Part shown: positions 16,341-25,431 of the stretch, piece by piece
Layout: each line of letters starts with the position of its first letter
Position numbering within the stretch: the stretch's first letter is position 1
Assembly: GCF_014596575.1 (NCBI RefSeq)
Contig: NZ_NASZ01000025.1
Coordinates: 1-58,043 of the forward strand
DNA length: 58,043 nucleotides
DNA from: Flavobacterium pokkalii
GTDB taxonomy: Bacteria; Bacteroidota; Bacteroidia; Flavobacteriales; Flavobacteriaceae
Direction of reading: 5' to 3'
Position numbers and translations under genes: made by a program
The notes under the pieces: model-generated
What the model was told of the DNA's origin: nothing
Seen by the model: only the letters and a program-made list of their open reading frames with translations
Databases searched by the model: none

Positions 16341-17495
16341 ATGAATTTAGAACAATTGTTTCTTGATAATAAAGAAAAAACGATTGAAGGGAGGTATTTG
16401 ACATTAGAGTCTGTTGAGCCAATTTTAAAACGATTAAATACAGATAATCAACTTTCGGTTGTGGGGCAGTCGGTTCAGGGGCGAACGATTTATAAATATG
16501 TAATAGGTAGCGGGAAGACTAAAATTTATCTTTGGTCACAAATGCACGGTAATGAAAGCACAACAACCAAGGCTTTATTTGATTTCCTAAACTTATTGCA
16601 CAGTGGCACTGAATTAGCGGAGCGTTTTTTAAGCAATTTTACTTTTTGCTGTTTGCCGATGTTAAATCCTGACGGGGCTTTTTTATACACCCGTGCCAAT
16701 GCAAATGAAATTGATTTAAACAGAGATTCTCAAGCTTTGACACAGCCTGAAAGTAAAATTTTACGAGCTGTTTTTGAAGAATTCAAACCGGATTATTGTT
16801 ATAATTTGCATGATCAGCGTACTATTTTTGGTGTGGCTGATACCGGAAAACCGGCAACGGTTTCTTTTTTAGCACCTTCATATAATGAGGAAAGAGAAAT
16901 TAATGCATCCAGACAAAAAGCAATTAATCTGATTGCGGAGATGAATTTGGTTTTGCAGGAATTTATTCCGGGGCAAATCGGGCGTTTTGATGATTCCTTC
17001 AATATCAATTGTATAGGTGATACTTTTCAATATTTAGGAGTGCCTACTATTTTATTTGAAGCAGGACATTTCCCGGGAGATTATCAAAGAGAAATGACTC
17101 GTAAGTATATTTTTATCGCTTTGGTATCGAGTTTTATAGGAATTTGCGAAAACGTTGTAGTTGTCAACAGAACGAAAGAATATTTGAATATTCCTCAAAA
17201 TAAAGTCGTTTTTTATGATTTAATGTATAAAAAGGTTAAAATAAATTATGACGGTAATGAAAAAATAACGAATTTTGCTGCACAGTATAAGGAGGAATTA
17301 GTTGACGGAAAAATTAATTTTAATGCTTATATTGCTAAAATTGACGATTTAGAAAATTTCTTCGGACATGAAGTGTTTGATGCTCAAGGGGCTAGCTATG
17401 AAGATGAAGACGGGAACTTTCCAAAAATTGATCAAAAAGCAAATTTTTGTTTAGGAAAAGAACAGAAATTTGTTAATGGATTAATAAAAAAGTAA
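16341..17495 (+). CDS. M14-family zinc carboxypeptidase-like protein
   Basis: The 384-residue protein has the M14 zinc site: WSQMHGNESTTTKAL supplies the His-x-x-Glu pair near residue 74, and YNLHDQRTIFG near 155 the third ligand. Substrate-binding motifs include PMLNPDGAFLYTR near 113 and NEIDLNRDSQ. FEAGHFPGDYQ near 240 carries the likely catalytic glutamate region. There is no signal peptide, so it probably acts in the cytoplasm on peptides or peptidoglycan fragments. The frame could begin at 16308, but that ATG precedes the -7 box (16313-16320), so ATG 16341 is preferred. XRE-type operators at the promoter indicate regulated expression. Confidence 0.88.
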   Translation: MNLEQLFLDNKEKTIEGRYLTLESVEPILKRLNTDNQLSVVGQSVQGRTIYKYVIGSGKTKIYLWSQMHGNESTTTKALFDFLNLLHSGTELAERFLSNFTFCCLPMLNPDGAFLYTRANANEIDLNRDSQALTQPESKILRAVFEEFKPDYCYNLHDQRTIFGVADTGKPATVSFLAPSYNEEREINASRQKAINLIAEMNLVLQEFIPGQIGRFDDSFNINCIGDTFQYLGVPTILFEAGHFPGDYQREMTRKYIFIALVSSFIGICENVVVVNRTKEYLNIPQNKVVFYDLMYKKVKINYDGNEKITNFAAQYKEELVDGKINFNAYIAKIDDLENFFGHEVFDAQGASYEDEDGNFPKIDQKANFCLGKEQKFVNGLIKK

Positions 17496-17571
17496 TTTTT
17501 TGTACGACTTTATCATTTTTATATATATTTTTATGGTTTAAAATGATAATTAATAATATAATTAGAGAAAT

Positions 17572-18051
17572 ATGAGTAAGTTCCGTTTAGATGAAGTAGA
17601 TCATCAGATTTTAGACATGTTGATAGACAATACGAGAGTTCCGTTTACGGATATTGCTAAGAAATTATTAATTTCAGCTGGTACTGTGCATGTTAGGGTA
17701 AAGAAAATGGAAGATGCCGGAATTATTATGGGGTCCTCTTTAGTTTTGGATTATGATAAATTAGGCTATTCTTTTATTGCTTACGTAGGTGTGTTTTTGA
17801 ATAATACTTCTCAAACGAAGTTTGTATTACAACGTATCAACGAAATTCCTTTCGTAACAGTTGCTTCAGTAACAACAGGAAAATTTAATATTTTCTGTAA
17901 AATCAGAGCAAAAGACACTAAACATGCTAAAGACGTAATCTTTATGATTGACGATATTGATGGTGTTTACAGAACTGAAACTATGATTTCTCTTGAAGAA
18001 AGTATCAACGATAAGAAGCGTTTGATGCATACTATTTTCAAAAATATGTAA
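17572..18051 (+). CDS. Lrp/AsnC family transcriptional regulator
   Basis: The 159-residue protein starts with the AsnC-type winged HTH (VDHQILDMLIDNTRVPFTDIAKKLLISAGTVHVR, residues about 8-42), followed by the RAM ligand/oligomerisation domain (IAYVGVFLN, TTGKFNIFCKI, MIDDIDGVYRTETM). Lrp/AsnC proteins sense amino acids and control their metabolism. It is upstream of PEP carboxylase on the same strand but separated by a terminator-like hairpin at 18080-18110, so they are probably separate units. The effector cannot be predicted. Confidence 0.93.
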   Translation: MSKFRLDEVDHQILDMLIDNTRVPFTDIAKKLLISAGTVHVRVKKMEDAGIIMGSSLVLDYDKLGYSFIAYVGVFLNNTSQTKFVLQRINEIPFVTVASVTTGKFNIFCKIRAKDTKHAKDVIFMIDDIDGVYRTETMISLEESINDKKRLMHTIFKNM

Positions 18052-18079
18052 TTTTTGACTTGAATGTTATTTATATGAA

Positions 18080-18110
18080 TACCTCAAGTTGACTCTTGGG
18101 GTAATTTTTT
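18080..18110 (+). terminator. Rho-independent terminator after the Lrp gene
   Basis: TACCTCAAG, loop TTGACT, CTTGGGGTA, followed by A and six T. The stem has one wobble pair. It separates the Lrp gene from ppc. Confidence 0.75.
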
Positions 18111-18160
18111 ATAGAAAAATCACAATAGAACTCAATTAACTAAATAATTAAACATAATTT

Positions 18161-20746
18161 ATGTATACGCTCCCTAAAATAGAACGTTTCAATCAAAATG
18201 TTCTCTCTAAATATCATATTTACAACAGCGTTTTCATTACTTTACCTTTTGATTCAATTGATAATACAGGTGCTTTACTTCCTTTATTCACAGAAGTTTG
18301 TGAAACAGGATATAAAAAAATGGAAACACCAAAGGAAATTTTTGAATTTTTCTCCAAAAAATACTTGCATACTGATGTAGAGGCTGATAAAATCGACTTA
18401 ATGTTCCGTTTTATTCAGTATATCGAACGTCAAATTGTATTATTTGATGCGATTGAAGATGCCGCTTTTCCTATTGTAAATAATATGGAAGGGCGCGGTT
18501 CTTTGAGAGATATTAAAGAAAAATCAGAAGCCAGAGGAAATAATGAGGAATTGGCTGAATTTTTAGAAAATTTCAATGTCAGAACAGTTTTAACGGCTCA
18601 CCCGACACAATTTTATCCTGGTCCGGTTTTAGGTATTATTAATGATTTGACTCAGGCAATTCGCGATAATAATTTATTGCAAATCAAACAGCTTTTGGCA
18701 CAATTAGGAAAAACACCTTTTATCAAAAATGAAAAGCCAAATCCTTTTGACGAAGCGGTAAGTTTGATTTGGTATCTGGAAAATGTATTCTATAATACGG
18801 CCGGAGATTTAATGCATTATTTAGAAACGAATATTGCTCCAAATAAAAATATCAAAAACCCGATTATCCAACTTGGTTTCTGGCCGGGTGGAGACAGAGA
18901 CGGAAACCCTTTTGTGACAACAGATATTACATTAAAAGTTGCTGACCGTTTAAGAACTTCTATTTTAAAATGTTACTATTTTGAAATGAGAAACTTAAAA
19001 AGAAAATTGACTTTCTCAGGTGTTGATGTTTTAGTTGCTGAACTTGAAAATAAATTATACCGTTCTGTGTTTTATTCTACAGGTGAAATTTTTATCACTT
19101 TAGAAGAATTTAAATCACAATTAAATAAAATTAAAACAATTATTGTAGAGCAACATCAATCTTTATATGTTGATGAATTAGAAGCTTTATTAATAAAAGT
19201 AAACTTATTCGGATTCCACTTTGCAACTTTGGATATTCGTCAAAACAGTAAAATTCACGATGCGGTTTTCAGAGATATTTTTGATTACTATTTAGCAAAC
19301 GGCAGTGATGTTTTCCCTAAAAACTATTACGATTTATCAGAAGCTGAAAAATGTGAAGTTTTAACTCAGGTACAGGGGAATTTGAATTCGGCTGATTTTA
19401 AAAATGAAATGACTCAATCTACGATTGATTCAATCAGAGCAATTCAGCAAATTCAAAACGCTAATGGAGAATTAGGAGCGAACCGTTATATTATTAGTAA
19501 CAATGAAAATGCGGTGAATGTTTTAGAAGCGTTTGCATTGTTTAGATTGAATAATTGGGAACATCCTTCAGTAGATATTGTGCCGTTGTTTGAATCTGTT
19601 GATGATTTGCAAAATGCACATAATGTGATGGAGCAATTATATACGAATCCGGTTTATGCTGCTCATTTGGCTAACAGAGGAATGAAGCAAACAATCATGC
19701 TTGGATTCTCTGACGGAACAAAAGATGGTGGGTATTTAATGGCTAACTGGAGTATTTATCAAGCAAAAGAACAGCTTACAGCCATGTCCAGAAAATACGG
19801 AATTAAAGTGATTTTCTTTGACGGACGTGGTGGACCACCAGCTCGTGGAGGAGGAAAAACACATAAATTCTACGCTTCCTTAGGACCGGAAATTGAAAAC
19901 AAAGAAATTCAGGTAACAGTTCAGGGGCAAACAATTAGTTCTAATTTTGGAACCTTAGATTCTTGTCGTTATAATTTAGAAAATTTATTAAGTGCCGGTG
20001 TTACTAACCAGGTATTTAATAAAGAATTAAATAAATTGTCTGAAACAGATAAGGAAGTAATGACACAATTATCGGAACTGGGATATGAGAAATATTTGAG
20101 TTTCAAGAATCATGATAAATTTATTCCGTACTTAGAAAAAATGAGTACGTTGAAATATTATGCTAAAACTAATATTGGTAGCCGTCCGACAAAAAGAAGC
20201 AAATCTGAAAAATTAGATTTTAAAGATTTAAGAGCAATTCCTTTTGTAGGTTCATGGAGTCAGTTGAAGCAAAATGTACCAGGTTTCTACGGAGTAGGTT
20301 CTGCTTTGAAACATTTTGAAGAAACAAATCAATGGGATAAAGTTCAGGATTTATACAATCATTCCTTGTTCTTTAAAACATTATTAGAAAACAGTATGAT
20401 GTCATTGGCAAAATCATTCTTCCCATTGACAGCTTATATGAAAAATGATCCTGAATTTGGAGAATTCTGGCAAAATATCTACGATGAGTTTTTAGAAACA
20501 AAACGTTTGTTATTGAAAATTGCCGGTCATAAAGAACTGATGGAAAATTATCCTGACGGAATGGCTTCGATTCAAATCAGAGAGCGTATTGTGTTGCCTT
20601 TATTGACAATCCAACAATGTGCTTTATTACGAATTAACGAATTGAATAAAGAAGCTAATCCGGATGAAAAACTGATTAAAGTTTACGAAAAAATCGTAAT
20701 GCGTTCTTTATTTGGAAATACTAATGCAAGTAGAAACTCAGCTTAA
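18161..20746 (+). CDS. ppc: Phosphoenolpyruvate carboxylase
   Basis: The 861-residue enzyme adds bicarbonate to PEP to give oxaloacetate, the main anaplerotic entry to the TCA cycle. Catalytic blocks are present: VLTAHPTQFYPGPVL near residue 145 (catalytic His), FWPGGDRDGNPFVT near 242, GFHFATLDIRQNS near 351, MLGFSDGTKDGGY near 513, and FFDGRGGPPARGGGKTH near 565. The C-terminus ends LFGNTNASRNSA rather than the usual NTG tail, so a short extension follows the normal end of the fold. It is followed 3 bases later by a DinB gene. Confidence 0.97.
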   Translation: MYTLPKIERFNQNVLSKYHIYNSVFITLPFDSIDNTGALLPLFTEVCETGYKKMETPKEIFEFFSKKYLHTDVEADKIDLMFRFIQYIERQIVLFDAIEDAAFPIVNNMEGRGSLRDIKEKSEARGNNEELAEFLENFNVRTVLTAHPTQFYPGPVLGIINDLTQAIRDNNLLQIKQLLAQLGKTPFIKNEKPNPFDEAVSLIWYLENVFYNTAGDLMHYLETNIAPNKNIKNPIIQLGFWPGGDRDGNPFVTTDITLKVADRLRTSILKCYYFEMRNLKRKLTFSGVDVLVAELENKLYRSVFYSTGEIFITLEEFKSQLNKIKTIIVEQHQSLYVDELEALLIKVNLFGFHFATLDIRQNSKIHDAVFRDIFDYYLANGSDVFPKNYYDLSEAEKCEVLTQVQGNLNSADFKNEMTQSTIDSIRAIQQIQNANGELGANRYIISNNENAVNVLEAFALFRLNNWEHPSVDIVPLFESVDDLQNAHNVMEQLYTNPVYAAHLANRGMKQTIMLGFSDGTKDGGYLMANWSIYQAKEQLTAMSRKYGIKVIFFDGRGGPPARGGGKTHKFYASLGPEIENKEIQVTVQGQTISSNFGTLDSCRYNLENLLSAGVTNQVFNKELNKLSETDKEVMTQLSELGYEKYLSFKNHDKFIPYLEKMSTLKYYAKTNIGSRPTKRSKSEKLDFKDLRAIPFVGSWSQLKQNVPGFYGVGSALKHFEETNQWDKVQDLYNHSLFFKTLLENSMMSLAKSFFPLTAYMKNDPEFGEFWQNIYDEFLETKRLLLKIAGHKELMENYPDGMASIQIRERIVLPLLTIQQCALLRINELNKEANPDEKLIKVYEKIVMRSLFGNTNASRNSA

Positions 20747-20749
20747 TTT

Positions 20750-21265
20750 ATGAAGCGAATAGCTATTCCCAACAACGAATACGCTGGATTTTATGCAACT
20801 TATATGCAGGAAGCCGGTGATGAAGATTTGTATGAAGACTTAGAAATAAGTCTTCATGCTTTTATTCGTTTTGTTCAGGATATTCCAATGGATAAATTTG
20901 ATTATCGCTATGCCGAAGGCAAATGGACAATCAAAGAAATTATTCAGCATGTAATTGACACCGAACGTGTTTTTGCTTATCGGGCTTTGCGAATTTCAAG
21001 AAATGATAAAACGCCTTTGCCCGGATTTGATGAAAATGATTTTGTTTTGAATACAAATGCTAACGACAGACATTTGCAAAGCTTATTAACCGAGTTGTCT
21101 ATTGTTCGCCAGAGTACTTTAGCACTTTTTAAAAGTTTTTCAAAGGAACAATTAAAAAGAATCGGAATAGCTTCTAATAATGAAATTTCGGTTCGTGCAA
21201 TTGGTTTTATTATTATAGGACATCAAAAACACCATCAAAGAATTTTTCAGGAACGCTATTTATAG
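20750..21265 (+). CDS. DinB family protein
   Basis: The 171-residue protein fits the DinB/YfiT four-helix fold. Residues about 60-90 read KWTIKEIIQHVIDTERVFAYR, giving the first metal-ligand histidine (QHVIDTE), and GHQKHHQRIFQER at the C-terminus supplies the others. These proteins bind a divalent metal and include thiol-transferases, but most have no known substrate. The gene is 3 bases after ppc and overlaps the convergent glycosylase gene by 6 bases. Confidence 0.88.
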   Translation: MKRIAIPNNEYAGFYATYMQEAGDEDLYEDLEISLHAFIRFVQDIPMDKFDYRYAEGKWTIKEIIQHVIDTERVFAYRALRISRNDKTPLPGFDENDFVLNTNANDRHLQSLLTELSIVRQSTLALFKSFSKEQLKRIGIASNNEISVRAIGFIIIGHQKHHQRIFQERYL

Positions 21266-21742
21266 ATTATCAAAAACAACAGACCAGCTTTTCAATTTGT
21301 TTTCAAATGACATTGTATTAGCGGGACTGGTAGAAGGCATTACATGATACGTAATGCCTTTTATTTTTCCGAAACTTTTAATGAAATAACGATGACTTTC
21401 CTTTCCGTTGAAAACTATCGTTTTTATTGCAGGATGTTCGTCGAATAATTTCTTAAAATTATTTGGTTGTTGATTTTTGATATGAACATCCAAACTTCCT
21501 TTGCGTTCACAATTTTGGAGTACATCCCAAATTCCAATTTTATTCCTGGTTAAAAGTTGGATTCTTTCTTCGTAAATTTCAGAAACAACAGTTTTTCCTA
21601 AAACAGTAAAAAGAATTTTCCAGAAATGATTTCTCGGATGCGCATAATATTGCTGTTTTTCTAAAGAAGCAATTCCGGGCATGGTTCCCAAAATCAGAAT
21701 TTTAGTTTCTTTATTTACAAATGGCGGAAAGGAGTAAATCAT
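21260..21742 (-). CDS. DNA-deoxyinosine (hypoxanthine) glycosylase, UDG superfamily
   Basis: This 160-residue protein looks like UDG-superfamily family 6. The first motif is ILGTMPGIASLEKQQYYAHP near residues 17-36, where Asn/Asp of other UDGs is replaced, followed by RNHFWKILF. The closing motif VMPSTSPANTM near 138 replaces the GHPSP of Ung. Family members remove deaminated adenine (hypoxanthine) from DNA; activity on uracil is weak or absent. It overlaps recQ by 4 bases (ATGA), a repair operon. A classical Ung is encoded at 33002-33676, so two different glycosylases are present. Confidence 0.85.
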   Translation of the reverse strand: MIYSFPPFVNKETKILILGTMPGIASLEKQQYYAHPRNHFWKILFTVLGKTVVSEIYEERIQLLTRNKIGIWDVLQNCERKGSLDVHIKNQQPNNFKKLFDEHPAIKTIVFNGKESHRYFIKSFGKIKGITYHVMPSTSPANTMSFENKLKSWSVVFDNL

Positions 21743-23847
21743 GAATTTTCTTTTTCGATGATGGTTAATCCGATTCGGATTTTTTCATAACTTATTTTTT
21801 CTTCAAAATAATCAAAATAAGGTTTTAATGCAGTAGGATTTTTTAATTCAATTTTTGCTTTGGCAATTAAATCAACTTCTTCCTGAGTGATAAATTGCGA
21901 TAAATCAATCGCATTTCCGTCTAAATATAATTTGGCTAAATGTGAAATAATTGTGCTTAAACCTAGTTTTCTTTTGGTTGCAATTTCTTCTACACTTAAG
22001 TCTTCGTTATAAAGAGTCAATGTTTCTTTGTAGGTACTGGAAGTTTTTTGTTTTTTAAGCTTTTTGTCCTTTTGAAAAGCAATGATTGTTTTGATAAAAG
22101 CGTCGCCGTATTTTTCTAATTTACTTCTTCCAACTCCGTCAATGGCAATAAATTCTTCTTCGCTCATCGGACGATTGATTTCCATTTGTCGTAAGGTAGC
22201 ATCGCTGAAAATAACATAAGCAGGAACATCTTCTTCTGTGGCAATTTCGTAACGTAATTTACGTAGACTTTCAAATAATGAATTTGTAATTGTTTTTGTT
22301 TGGGTAGTCGGTTTTTCTTTTTTCCTGTCTTCCTTAATTTTGATTGTACTGAGTTGTACTTTTTCATTTTCAAATAAAACCTTTTTTGCCAAAGAAGTCA
22401 ATTTGATTTTATTTTGTTGGTGAAAAGCAATTTCACAATAGCCTAAATTGATTAACTGAATCAAATATTGATTCCAGTCCTGCCAGGAAGTTTCAATTCC
22501 TACGCCATAGGTTTTCAGGTTTTGGTACTCTTTTTCGTAGATAAAAGCATTTTTAGAACCTCTTAAAAAATCAATAATCACAGGTAAAGGTTCGGATTCT
22601 TTGAGGCGAATAATAGCCGAAAGTGCTTTTTGAGCCAAAATCGTACCATCGAAAAATTCCGGTGGATTTTTACAAATATCACAGTTGTTGCAGTTTTCGG
22701 TAACGATTTCTCCAAAATAAGAAAGTAATATTTTTCGACGACAACTTAAAGCATCTGCATATTGCTTCATACGTTCGAGTTTTGCCAATTGGATTTCGGC
22801 ATTTTGTCCCTGCGAAGCAAATTTTTGAAGCTGAATAACATCTCCGTAACTTTCAAATAAAATAGTTTCGGAAGCTAAGCCGTCACGTCCGGCACGACCA
22901 ATTTCCTGATAATATCCTTCGATATTTTTGGGAAGATTGTAATGAATTACCCAACGTACATTGGATTTGTCGATTCCCATTCCAAAAGCTATCGTGGCAC
23001 AAACTACCTGACATTCATCGTTTATAAATTCATCCTGAGTTTTAGAACGAATTTCAGCGTCTAAACCGGCATGATAAGCTTTGGCGGCAATTCCTGCTTT
23101 TTGTAATTTTTCAGCAAGTTCTTCAGTTGCTTTTCTGCTTAAGCAATAAATAATTCCGGAATCGTTTGTTTTGGATTCGATAAAATCAATAATTTGTTTG
23201 ACTCTGTCTAAAGCCGGACGAACTTCCAAACTTAGATTTTTCCGGTCAAAGGAAGCGATAAAAACCTTGGGTTTTTTAAGGTTTAACTGTTTGCTAATAT
23301 CTTCACGTGTAGCTTTATCGGCAGTTGCAGTTAAAGCTAAAATCGGAGTAGAAGGGAAGCGGTTTTTGAGATAACCTAAATTGGTGTAAGCCGGTCTGAA
23401 ATCATGTCCCCAGGACGAAATGCAATGTGCTTCATCAATAGCAATCAAACTGATATTGATGGTGCTAAAAATATTTTCTAAATACGATAAACTCTCGGGA
23501 GCAATATAAACGAGTTTTATTTTTTGATTAATGATGTTGTCTATATGCTGTTGTTGTTCATCTTCTGTTTGTGTACTGTTAATGTAACAAGCCGGAATTC
23601 CATTGGATTTTAAACCATCAACCTGATCTTTCATTAAAGCAATCAGAGGCGAAATAACAATGGTTAGTCCCGGAAATAATAGGGCTGGTAATTGAAAACA
23701 AATCGATTTTCCTCCGCCTGTAGGCATAATAGCCAAAGTGTCTTTGTTTTGTAAAACCGTATTAATTATCTCTTCCTGATTTGTTCTGAATTTTTCAAAT
23801 CCAAAATTTTCTTTAAGTGTGGTGTGTAAAATTTGAGAAGTAATCAT
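21739..23847 (-). CDS. recQ: ATP-dependent DNA helicase RecQ
   Basis: The 702-residue helicase has MPTGGGKSICFQLPA (Walker A near residue 43), AIDEAHCISSWGHDFRP (DEAH and aromatic-rich loop near 137), TATADKATREDI, GIIYCLSRKATEELA, and QEIGRAGRDG near 304 (motif VI). The zinc-binding RQC subdomain follows (CRRKILLSYFGE...CNNCDIC), then a winged helix. The HRDC domain is at about 520-600 (LRKLRYEIATEEDVPAYVIFS), and a helical C-terminal extension ends the protein. It unwinds 3'-5' and acts in recombination repair. It is coupled to the glycosylase gene downstream. Confidence 0.97.
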   Translation of the reverse strand: MITSQILHTTLKENFGFEKFRTNQEEIINTVLQNKDTLAIMPTGGGKSICFQLPALLFPGLTIVISPLIALMKDQVDGLKSNGIPACYINSTQTEDEQQQHIDNIINQKIKLVYIAPESLSYLENIFSTINISLIAIDEAHCISSWGHDFRPAYTNLGYLKNRFPSTPILALTATADKATREDISKQLNLKKPKVFIASFDRKNLSLEVRPALDRVKQIIDFIESKTNDSGIIYCLSRKATEELAEKLQKAGIAAKAYHAGLDAEIRSKTQDEFINDECQVVCATIAFGMGIDKSNVRWVIHYNLPKNIEGYYQEIGRAGRDGLASETILFESYGDVIQLQKFASQGQNAEIQLAKLERMKQYADALSCRRKILLSYFGEIVTENCNNCDICKNPPEFFDGTILAQKALSAIIRLKESEPLPVIIDFLRGSKNAFIYEKEYQNLKTYGVGIETSWQDWNQYLIQLINLGYCEIAFHQQNKIKLTSLAKKVLFENEKVQLSTIKIKEDRKKEKPTTQTKTITNSLFESLRKLRYEIATEEDVPAYVIFSDATLRQMEINRPMSEEEFIAIDGVGRSKLEKYGDAFIKTIIAFQKDKKLKKQKTSSTYKETLTLYNEDLSVEEIATKRKLGLSTIISHLAKLYLDGNAIDLSQFITQEEVDLIAKAKIELKNPTALKPYFDYFEEKISYEKIRIGLTIIEKENS

Positions 23848-23894
23848 TTAAGGAAGCTTGTTTTTTTTTGAAAAATTTTACAGTTTGTAAGGAT

Positions 23895-23923
23895 AAAAAA
23901 AGGAACTCTTTTTGGAGTTCCTT
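23895..23923 (-). terminator. Rho-independent terminator before recQ
   Basis: On the minus strand AAGGAACTC and GAGTTCCTT form a 9-bp stem followed by a run of T. It ends the transcript of the acidic-protein gene and separates it from recQ. Confidence 0.85.
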
Positions 23924-23944
23924 TTCGTTTTGTATTCTTATGAA

Positions 23945-24343
23945 TTAATCTTCGTCATCGTCATCTTCTTCATCGGCGATGTCTTTGTCGTCTCCATCTT
24001 CATCTTCATCGTCAAGTTCTGGCTTGTCATTATCATCATCATCGTCGTCATCGTCACTGATGTCATCATCCATATCTAAACCTTTAATTGGAGCAATTGG
24101 TTCAATTACATCATCGATATCATCATCTTCATCAAAATTCTCAATTCTGTCAGCAAGCTTAGTACTTACTTTTACTAAGTAAATAGTGTCTTCTGTACGA
24201 ACTTCAACTGCTTCAACTAATTCATTTTTGGCGTTTTTAAAACGAATGATATCTTCGTCATCATATCCATCAGGAAATTTTTCAACCAATAAGTTTAAAA
24301 TTTCGTTAGTTAGTTTAGCATACTCAACAATAACTCTTCTCAT
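23945..24343 (-). CDS. Small acidic protein with poly-Asp/Glu tail
   Basis: The first 65 residues of this 132-residue protein form a compact, normally composed domain (RRVIVEYAKLTNEILNLL, DEDIIRFKNAKNELVEAVEV, IYLVKVSTKLADRI). The remaining half is almost pure Asp and Glu. No signal or membrane segment is visible. Similar short proteins occur widely in flavobacteria without an assigned function. It begins 10 bases after the DHS-like gene and ends at a terminator, so it is the last gene of that unit. The acidic tail could mimic nucleic acid or bind metal; this is speculation. Confidence 0.8.
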   Translation of the reverse strand: MRRVIVEYAKLTNEILNLLVEKFPDGYDDEDIIRFKNAKNELVEAVEVRTEDTIYLVKVSTKLADRIENFDEDDDIDDVIEPIAPIKGLDMDDDISDDDDDDDDNDKPELDDEDEDGDDKDIADEEDDDDED

Positions 24344-24353
24344 ATAAATGGTA

Positions 24354-25325
24354 TTATAAATCTAATAAATAAGCAAAAATTAATGGCGCCACAATAGTAG
24401 CATCTGATTCGATTATGAATTTAGGAGTGTTGATATCTAATTTACCCCAGGTAATTTTTTCATTAGGAACCGCTCCGGAATAAGATCCATAACTTGTTGT
24501 TGAATCAGAAATTTGGCAGAAATAACTCCAGAAGGGAACGTCATGCATTTCCATATCCTGATACAACATTGGCACCACGCAAATAGGGAAATCTCCGGCG
24601 ATACCTCCACCAATTTGGAAGAAACCAATACCGTTTTCAGAATTTTTAGTGTACCAATCAGCTAAGAAAGTCATGTATTCAATACCTGATTTCATGGTAG
24701 AAGCTTTCAATTCTCCCTTGATTACATAAGAAGCGAAAATATTCCCCATTGTACTGTCTTCCCATCCCGGTACAATAATAGGCAAGTTTTTCTCAGCAGC
24801 TGCATACATCCAGCTGTCTTTTAAGTCAATTTCGTAATATTCTTCTAATACTCCCGAAAGTAACATTTTGTACATGAACTCATGAGGGAAATAACGTTCT
24901 CCTTTATCATCAGCATCTTTCCAGATTTTGTAGATGTGTTTTTGTAATCTGCGGAAAGCTTCGTGTTCCGGAATACAGGTATCTGTTACACGGTTTAATC
25001 CTCTTTCTAATAAATCCCATTCGTCCTGTGGAGTCAAATCACGGTAGTGAGGTACTCTTTCGTAGTGAGAATGAGCTACTAAGTTCATAATATCTTCTTC
25101 AAGATTTGCTCCTGTACAGGAAATAATCTGAACTTTATCCTGACGAATTACTTCGGCAAATATTTTTCCAATTTCGGCGGTACTCATGGCACCTGCCATA
25201 CTCACTAACATTTTAGCACCATTCGCTAATTGTTGTTCGTATGCTTTGGCAGCGTCAACTAATGCAGCTGAATTAAAGTGTAAATAGTGTTTTTCAATAA
25301 ATTGACTGATCGGTCCTTTACTCAT
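24354..25325 (-). CDS. Deoxyhypusine synthase-like enzyme
   Basis: A 323-residue member of the deoxyhypusine synthase family. NAD-binding and active-site blocks are visible: LVSMAGAMSTAEIG near residue 40, SCTGANLEEDIMN near 73, GGGIAGDFPI near 240, and ITWGKLD near 288, where the lysine corresponds to the catalytic lysine of eukaryotic DHS. Bacteria lack eIF5A, so the substrate is not deoxyhypusine. Bacterial homologues have been linked to homospermidine-type polyamine synthesis. It follows arginine decarboxylase by 106 bases, supporting a polyamine role. No agmatinase gene is present here, though one is often nearby in relatives. Confidence 0.88.
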   Translation of the reverse strand: MSKGPISQFIEKHYLHFNSAALVDAAKAYEQQLANGAKMLVSMAGAMSTAEIGKIFAEVIRQDKVQIISCTGANLEEDIMNLVAHSHYERVPHYRDLTPQDEWDLLERGLNRVTDTCIPEHEAFRRLQKHIYKIWKDADDKGERYFPHEFMYKMLLSGVLEEYYEIDLKDSWMYAAAEKNLPIIVPGWEDSTMGNIFASYVIKGELKASTMKSGIEYMTFLADWYTKNSENGIGFFQIGGGIAGDFPICVVPMLYQDMEMHDVPFWSYFCQISDSTTSYGSYSGAVPNEKITWGKLDINTPKFIIESDATIVAPLIFAYLLDL

Positions 25326-25431
25326 TTTATAGGGTTTAAATCATTAGTAAATTTATCATATTTAGAATCTAAATCGGTTCAAATATAATGAAATTATAAA
25401 TCTACCAAAGGTGTATTTGATTAATTATTTT

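Noticed and set aside
23979..24182. Plus-strand Ser-rich ORF
   Set aside because: It is the complement of the Asp/Glu-rich tail codons of the acidic protein on the minus strand.
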